In this document: in pieces, positions 47,401 through 56,400 of the stretch | Numbering within the stretch: the stretch's first letter is position 1 | Layout: every line of letters starts with the position of its first letter | Source: Verrucomicrobiota bacterium | GTDB lineage: Bacteria > Verrucomicrobiota > Verrucomicrobiia > Limisphaerales > UBA9464 | DNA: 58,692 nucleotides | NCBI GenBank assembly: GCA_947471985.1 | Contig: CANIZL010000031.1 | Coordinates: 1 to 58,692 of the forward strand | Direction of reading: 5' to 3' | Notes under the pieces: model-generated | The model's database searches: none | Seen by the model: only the letters and a program-made list of their open reading frames with translations | Told to the model about the DNA's origin: nothing | Made by a program: the position numbers and the translations under genes

Positions 47401-50400
47401 GCTGGTGTCGATTGGGCGGTATATTGTGCCTTTGCCGTCCAATACCTCCATCCTGACGGCGGATTTCCCGTTCCGTCCGGTTTTGAGCAAGACCGGTCCC
47501 GCCACGGCGATTCCGGGCAACAACATCAGTTACGCCCTGAACGTTAATTACGACGGCAATCTGGCCCTGCAGAATGCCAAGGTCTGCGACGAGCCGCCCA
47601 CGGGTACCACGTTTGTGAGCGCCGACAACGGCGGCGTCCCGAACACCAATGTTGCGGCGGATCTGACGACGGCAGATTACACGCTGAACACGGGTACGGT
47701 CGACTGGGCCAACGGTTGGGCCGAGACCGGTGATGATGCGAATGCGGCGACGGGAAATATCTTCATCGACGAAGCCAACACGCGGTTGAGCTTCAAAACC
47801 AAGAATGATACGATCATGGAGCTCAAGCGGCGGGTCGATCTTTCTGGGGGGGTGACCTACGCCAAGTTGACCGTGGTCGTCGACAGCAACGGACTCGACA
47901 ACGCCACAACCACCAAAGTTGAAGTCGAGGCGAACAATGGCGGAGGTTGGGTTTCCTTGGGAACGTTTAAGCTCAATACCCCCACGGTCGCGTCCCTCCC
48001 GGCAACCTTCACGTATGATCTAGTCCAGGCACTGGGGACCGTGACGGCGACCACGGACATTCGCCTTCGCAACAACAGCACCACGGCCAACAAAATCATC
48101 ACCTTTACCGACTTCCGGGTGGATTACGTAAAGCCGGCTACTGCGGTTTGCTGGGATTTGGGGAGTGTTGTGGCCGGAAGTCCGTCCAGTGCAACGGAGG
48201 GCGGCACGACGACCATCCTGGGTGACGTGGATGCCGAAGTTACCGATGATGCCATGGTGGACCAGGATAATGCGACCTCCAAATTCGGAGCCGGCAATGA
48301 TCTCAAAGTCAAAGCGGATGCCAAAAAGGCCAAGCAAAGCTTGGTTCGGTGGAATCTTTCGACGGTTTCTGGGACTGTTCAATCCGTCGAAATGAAGTTC
48401 TTCCAATTGGGCAAGAATACCGGGACCGCCGCGATTCAAAAGAACACCAGCACTTGGGCGCAGGGCACCGTTACGTGGAACACTCGCCCGGGCACCACGG
48501 GGATCTCCGTGGGTACCGTTACCGGTAATACAACCAAGAACCACTATGATACCAACTCGGCGGTGGGAACGTCGATGGTCGCCATGGTTCAAGATTGGGT
48601 CACGACCTCGGGCAATAATTTCGGTATCACCTTGGTGGGTGCCTCGGGGGGTGAATTGGATTTTGCGTCAGTGGAAAAGGGCTCGGGAAATCCGATCCTG
48701 ACCGTCGTGACCGGAGGTACGGGCAATTACCGCAACGCCCTCGCCGTCTCTCCCACGGTGGCCAATGTGGGCGATACGATCACCATCACGATGTCGCTGA
48801 CCAATACGACGGCTGCTGCAGTCACATCCGTGGCCGGACCCGCGAACTTGGTGGTCAATAATCTCGGAGGTGCCGGTGCCAGCGCTACGAAACAGACCGG
48901 ACCGTCGCCTGCGGGAACCGTGACGGTCGCCGCCGGTGGTTCGCAGGTCTTCACCTACACGTATCAGGTCACTGGACCCCTGACCGCTCCGGACCAGTTG
49001 ACGTTTACCGGGACCCCCACGTCCACGGGCAGTAAGTTTATCGCCGCCACCTCCGGCGGCACCCTGATCGCCCCCGCCCTGGGCATGACGGTCAAGGTTA
49101 ACAACCCGAACTCGTTGAACGTGCTCGACAACACCGGAACGTTGGTCAGCGACGAAATCACCGTGCCCAGCAATCCAGTGCAGACGGCCTTGTCCGGGAG
49201 CATCGGGGACACGGTCTACGCCGACGTAGATGGCAGTGGCACGCAGAACGGCTCCGAAGTGGGTATTCCCAACGTCCGGGTCTTCATTGATCAGAATGCC
49301 AACGGAACGTTCGACGTGGGTGAACCCAATGATGTGACGGATGCGTTGGGTAAATACCGCATCTTTGGTCTCACTGCCGCCACCTATACGGTCATCGTCG
49401 ATACGACGACCACGCCCGCCGGCTACGTGCCGACGACGGCGACCAGTCTCTCTCGCACCTTGCCCTTGGCGAGTTCGCAGATTGACGATGCGGATTACGG
49501 TCTGCGCCCGCCGGCGCCCACGCCTTCCTCGATCGGCGATACCGTGTGGATCGACACCAATGAAAATGGCGTCGTGGATCCCGGTGAAGTGGGTATTGCC
49601 AATGTCGATGTCCGGCTGTACCGCGACACTAACAATAACAACGTCATCGACGGTGGTGACCAACTTCTCCTCACCACCAGTACCGATGCGAACGGCAATT
49701 ACGTTTTCAACGGTCTTTATATCGACAATTATATCGTCGATGTGGTCGAGACGGATCCTCAATTCCCCGGCGGCCTGGGGTTGGTGACCGGCGGCAATCC
49801 CACCATCACCTCGCCCCCGGCAAATGGGGTCCATGCGGTGGATATCACGTCCAACGGTTCGACCGTGACGATTGCGGACTTCGGATACAACTACACCGGT
49901 GTCATTGGTGACTTCGTTTGGTACGATACGAACGCCAACGGACTCCAGGACGAGACCGGATGTTCCGGCGCCCCGTGCCCGGTGCCCAATGCGACGGTTG
50001 TATTGGTTTCGGACACCAACGGCAATGGTTCGGCCGAGCCTGGTGAACCCGCTATTGCGACCTATACGACGTGCGACGGCACCGCCGAGTATCCCTGCAG
50101 CGGTGGTGCGCTCCCGGGCCAGTATCAGTTCAGCAAGCTGCCTCCGGGGAACTATGTGGTACAGGTCTCCGAACAGGAAATCCCGCTGCCCGGGCATGGC
50201 GTCACTGGCAAGATGATTCTCACCACCGGCGGTGACCGCGCGGTCGTCCTATCGCCGGGCTCCATGTCGGTGCTCACGGCCGACTTCGGTCTGGCCGCGG
50301 GCGCTCTCCTGGAAGGACATGTCTTCCATGATGTGAATCACAGCAGTTTGCTGGATGGTGGGGACATCCTTCTGCCCAATGTGACGGTCAATCTCTACTC

Positions 50401-53400
50401 GGCGACCGGCAACACGATCCTTCAGACCACGACCACCGATGCCGCGGGTGAATACCGTTTCATTGTGGCGGCCGGCGATTATCGCATTGAGTACGTCACC
50501 AACGATACGGACATCCCGCTCCCCATCCGGGCGCCCAGCGGCGAATCCACCACGCCACTGACCTATACCATGACCGCTGTGGCCGGTCAGGAGTACGGAG
50601 GATTTGATTTCGGACGCGACAATTCCGGCAGCATTGGCGATACGATCTACGCCGACCTCAATGGCGATCACTCGCAGACCGGTGGTGAACCCGGACTCCC
50701 CTCGGTGACGGTGGAACTATACAGTGATCTGAATAACAACAACACGGTGGACGGTTTGGATGCCCTGCTGGACACCCAAATCACCGACGCCTCCGGTCAC
50801 TACCTTTTTGTGGGGCTGGCGGACGGTAATTACGTCGTGAACGTCAACACGACGACGGTGCCGAGTGGCTATAATCTGTCGCCGACCGGGGTGCCTACGA
50901 CCGAATCCACCGCGGGCAGCAGCACGGCGGGCGCGACGGTCTCGGGCGGCGGCGCGACGCTGGACCGGGACTTCGGGTATCAACCCACGGCACCTACCTT
51001 TAGCGTCAGCGGCAACGTCTGGCATGACAACGGACAGGGCGGGGGCATTGCCGGCGACGGTTTCAAAAATGGCGGTGAAACGAATCTGCCCACGGTCAAG
51101 GTCACCCTCTCGGTGGACGCTGACGGCGCTGGCGGGAATCCTCCGATTCTCTACACGGTGTTCACGGATGCGAGCGGGAATTATCTGCTCAATGGCGTTC
51201 CTGGAACGGCGTTGGTGGTGATTACGGTCGATCCGACCACGCTGCCCAATGCCTCCTTTGTGCAGACCGGTGATCCGGATGCCCTTAAGGACAACCAGAA
51301 TACGTTTACGATGGCGAGTGCCAACGTGACGGGTAAGAACTTCGGCTATCGCTCGGTGCTGGCCAGTATCGCCGGAACGGTGGTCCGGAATGCCAATGGC
51401 AATGGTTTGGCTGAGCTGGGTGAGATTCCGGTGAGCGGCATTGCAGTCACCCTGCGGTATGCCGGGTTGGACGGCATCCTCAATACCGGGGATGATACCA
51501 CGACACCGGCCACGACTGATGGCTCCGGCGATTACTCGTTCACGGGATTGATCCCCGGCTTCTACGAAATCACCAAGGTGAATCCGACGGGCTATTACAG
51601 CCTGGCCGATCGCGATGGTGGAAATCCCGATAGCATCACCCTGACCATTGGTCCCGGTAATGGTGCGACCGGTGTGGGCGACAACAAGGTCGACCAGGAC
51701 TTTGAGCTGAGCATGGGACAGATCTCCGGCACGGTGTACAAGGACACGAACAACGACGACGTGGGCGACGTGGGCTTGGCGGGTGTGACGGTAACGCTGT
51801 ACACGGATCCGAACGGGGACGGGGACCCGACGGATGGTGCTGTCTATGGAGTGCCGACGACGACGGCCTTGAATGGCACATACAGTTTCAACGCGATTCC
51901 GGCGGGCACGTACGTGGTGGTGGAGACTGATCCGAGCGGTTACCTAAGCGTGGCGGACACGGACTCGACGACGGACAGTCCGTTGTTGCCGGCGGATGCG
52001 ACCAACGGCAGCGGCACGGACAACCGGATCCCGGTGAATCTGGCGGCGGGTGAGACGGATTCCGGCAATGACTTCGTGGATGAGCAATTGGGCACGATCT
52101 CGGGCACAGTGAAGCAGGACAACAACAACGACGACCTGGGCGACGCCGCGTTGGTGGGCGTGACGGTGACGTTGTATACCGACCCGAATGGGGACGGGAA
52201 CCCGGCGGACGGTGTCGTCTACGGCGTGCCGACGACGACGGATGGGACCGGCGCGTACAGCTTCAGCGGCGTGGTGCCGGGAACGTACGTGGTGGTGGAG
52301 ACGGATCCGGTTGGCTACCAGAGCGTGACGGATGGCGACTCGACGGTGGACAGCCCGTTGAACCCGGTGGATGCGACCAACGGCAGTGGCACGGACAACC
52401 GGATTCCGGTGAACTTGGCGGCGGGTGAGACCGATTCCGGGAATGACTTCGTGGACGAACAGTACGGCGCGATTTCGGGCCATGTTTTCAAAGACACGGA
52501 TAACAACAACACCGGGGACGCGCCGTTTGCGGGCGTGACGCTGACACTGCTGAACAGTGACGGCACGGTGTACGACAATAGTCCGGCCCCGGGCATCCAG
52601 TCCCTGACCCAGATCACGGATGGGACGGGGAGCTATACGTTCAACAACGTGCCGCCCGGCAGCTACCGGGTGAGCGAGACGCAGCCGGTGGGTTACGCGT
52701 CGGTGAGCGATCACGACGGCGGGAATCTGGACGTGATCGGCGACGTGAGCTTGATCGTGGTGACGGCGGGTAACACGAATGCGAACAACGACTTCGTGGA
52801 GGAACAGACGGGCATTATCTCGGGCACGGTGTATGCCGACACGAACAACGATAATGGTGGCGACGTGGGCCTGGATGGCGTGACGGTGGAACTGTTCGCC
52901 GACACGGACAACGACGGCGCCCCGAATGGAGCGGCGTTGCAAACGACGACCACGGCGGGCGGCGGTCTGTACAGCTTCAGCGGCGTGGTGCCGGGAGCGT
53001 ACGTGGTGGTGGAGACAGATCCGGTTGGCTACCAGAGCGTAGCCGACGGGGACTCGACGGTAGACAGTCCGTTGAACCCGGCGGACTTGGCCAACAATAG
53101 TGGCACGGACAACCGGATCCCGGTGAACCTGGCCACGGGTGAGACGGACTCTGGGAATGACTTTGTCGACGAACAACTCGGCTCGATTTCGGGCAAGGTC
53201 TGGGCGGACACCGACAACGACAACGTGGGCAATGTCGGCCTGGATGGCGTGACGGTGAAATTGTTTGCCGACACCGACAACAATGGGATTCCGGACGGAG
53301 CAGCATTGCAGACGACGACCACGGCCGGTGGCGGTTTGTACAGCTTCACGGGCGTGGCTCCAGGCAATTACGTGGTGGTGGAGACCGATCCGAGTGGCTA

Positions 53401-56400
53401 CCAGAGCGTGGCGGATGGGGACGCGACGACTCCGGGCGATGACCTGACCAACACGAGCCAGACAGACAACCAGATCCCGGTGGGTATCACCGCGGGCGAA
53501 TCGGACACCGGCAATGATTTCGTGGACGAGCAGACGGGCACGATCTCGGGCACGGTCTACAAGGACACGAACAATGACAATGCCGGAGACTTGGGTCTGG
53601 ATGGCGTAACGGTGGAACTGTTCGCCGATTCGGACAACAACGGCATTCCGGACGGAGCGGTGTTGCAGACGACGACTACCGCGGGTGGCGGTCTGTACAG
53701 TTTTACGGGCGTGGCTCCGGGCAATTACGTGGTGGTGGAGACCGATCTGAGTGGTTACCAGAGCGTGGCGGATGGGGACTCGACGACTCCGGGCGATGAC
53801 CTAACCAACACGAGCCAGACGGACAACCAGATCCCGGTGGGTATCACCGCGGGTGAATCGGATACCGGCAATGACTTCGTGGATGAGCAATTGTCGGGCA
53901 TCAGCGGGTTTGTCCTCGCCGATACCAACAATGACGACACGGGTGACGTGGGCATTCCCGGTGTGACGCTGACGTTGCTCAACGGCGATGGATCGGTGTA
54001 CGACAGCGACCCGGCGGTCGGGATTCAGGCGCTGACGGCGACCACTGATGGGGCCGGTTCGTATAGCTTCTCGGGCATTCCGCCGGGCAGCTACCGGGTG
54101 AGTGAAACGCAACCCGCGGGCTATTCGTCGGTCAGCGACAAGGACGGCGGGAACCTGGATGAAGTCGGCGACGTGACGGTGATCGTTCTCGTGGCGGGCG
54201 TCCCCAATAGCGGAAACAACTTCGTGGAGGAGCTCAACAGCTCGATCTCCGGCACGGTGTACAAGGACACGAATAACGACGACGCGGGTGATGTCGGCCT
54301 GGATGGCGTGACGGTGGAACTGTTCGCGGATACGGATGGCAATGGCACTCCGGACGGAGCGGCCTTGCGGACGACGACCACCGCCGGTGGCGGTCTGTAC
54401 AGCTTCAATGCGGTCCCGCCGGGAACATACGTGGTGGTGGAGACGGACCTGAGTGGGTACCAGAGCGTGGCGGATACAGATTCGACGGTGGACAGCCCGT
54501 TGAACCCGGCGGACGCGACCAATAGCAGTGGCACGGACAACCGGATTCCGGTGAACCTGGCGACGGGTGAAACGGACTCGGGCAATGACTTCGTGGATGA
54601 ACAGCTGGGCGCGATCACGGGCCATGTGTTCAAGGACACGGATAACAACAATAGCGGCGACGCGCCGCTGGTGGGTGTGACGCTGACGCTGTTGAACAGT
54701 GACGGCACGGTGTATGACGGGGACCCGGGTGCGGGCGGCGTGCAAACGGTGACGGCGACGACGGACGGAACGGGGAGCTACAGTTTCCTGAACCTGCCTC
54801 CAGGGAGCTACCGGGTGAGTGAGACGCAGCCGGTGGGCTACGCGTCGGTGAGCGATCACGACGGTGGGAACCTGGACGTGATCGGGGATGTGACCTTGAT
54901 CGTGGTGACGGCGGGTGACACGAATGCGAACAACGACTTCGTGGAAGAACAGACCGGTTCGATCTCGGGCACGGTGTACGCGGACACGGACAACAACAAC
55001 AGCGGAGACACGGCGTTGCCGGGTGTGACGCTGACGTTGTTGAACAGCGATGGCACGGCGTATGATGGGTCCCCCAACACTCCGGGATTGCAATCGGTGA
55101 CGACGACGACGGATGGATCGGGGAACTACACGTTCAGCAACCTGCCGCCGGGAAGCTATCGGGTGGGCGAGACGCAGCCGAGTGGCTACACGTCGGTGAG
55201 TGACAAGGACGGTGGCAACCTCGACCAGATTGGGGACATCACCTTGATTGCGGTAACAGCGGGCGCTGAGAACACGGGGAATAACTTCGTGGAGAAGCAG
55301 CTGGGCGGGATCTCGGGATTCGTGCTGGCGGACCTGAACAACGACGACGTGGGCGAGGCGGGTATCCCCGGTGTGACGCTGACGTTGCTCAACGGCGATG
55401 GCACGGTGTACGACAGCGATCCGGCGATTGGCGTCCAACCCTTGACCACGACGACCGATGGCACCGGGGCTTACAGCTTCACGGGCATTCCGCCGGGCAG
55501 CTACCGGGTGAGTGAGACGCAGCCCGCGGGCTACACCTCGGTGAGTGACACCGATGGCGGTAATCTGGATGTCATCGGCGACGTGTCGCCGGTGGTGCTG
55601 GCGGCCGGGGCCACGAGCAGCGGCAACAACTTCGTCGAAGAACAACCGGCTTCGATTGGCGACTACGTGTGGCTGGATGAGAACAGCAACGGGGTGCAGG
55701 ACGCGGGCGAGGCCGGGATCGGCAATGTCCGGGTGGAACTGTACGCCGCGAATGGCACGACGCTGCTGGCGACGACCTTTACCGATTCGAATGGGGGCTA
55801 CCTCTTCGTGAACGTGGCTCCAGGCAGCTATGTGGTGAAGGTGGCGACGGCGGGCACAGGCGCCCTGGCAACGGGCCTCGCAGCCAACCCGACGTATGAC
55901 TTCGACGGCATCGGCTCCGCACATACGGCGGCCGTGACGGTGTCAGCCGGCCAGGAGTTTGTGGCGGCGGACTTCGGCTACAACTGGTCGACCTCAACGG
56001 AGGTGGGCAACAACACGGGTACGGGCGCCATCGGCGACCGGCTCTGGGTGGATACCAACGGCAACGGCGTGCAGGATCCGGGTGAACCTGGGTTGGGCGG
56101 CATACCGGTGACCCTGTACTGGGACTCCGATGGCGATGGCGTGATCGACGCCGTGAAGGCGACGACGACCACGTCGGTGGACGGTGGGTACATCTTCGAC
56201 GGTCTCCCGGCCGGCATCTACACGGTGGCCGTCAACGGTGGCACCACCCCCGCAGGCTACACGCAGACGGGCGACCCGGATGCGACCGTGGACAACAAGA
56301 CCACGGCCCCCGTGGTGCTGGCGCCGGGCGACGTGTACGTCAACGCGGACTTCGGCTACCAGCCGACGGGCAACTACGCCAGCATCGGTGATTGGGTGTA

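Noticed and set aside
51722-55654. Possible CRISPR-like repeat array
   Set aside because: Units are 345-375 bases, in frame and coding; there are no short identical repeats with unique spacers.
53801-55924. 707-codon open frame opposite the repeat array
   Set aside because: Arg/Val/His-rich translation that simply mirrors the repeats; the plus strand has signal peptide, domains and continuity.
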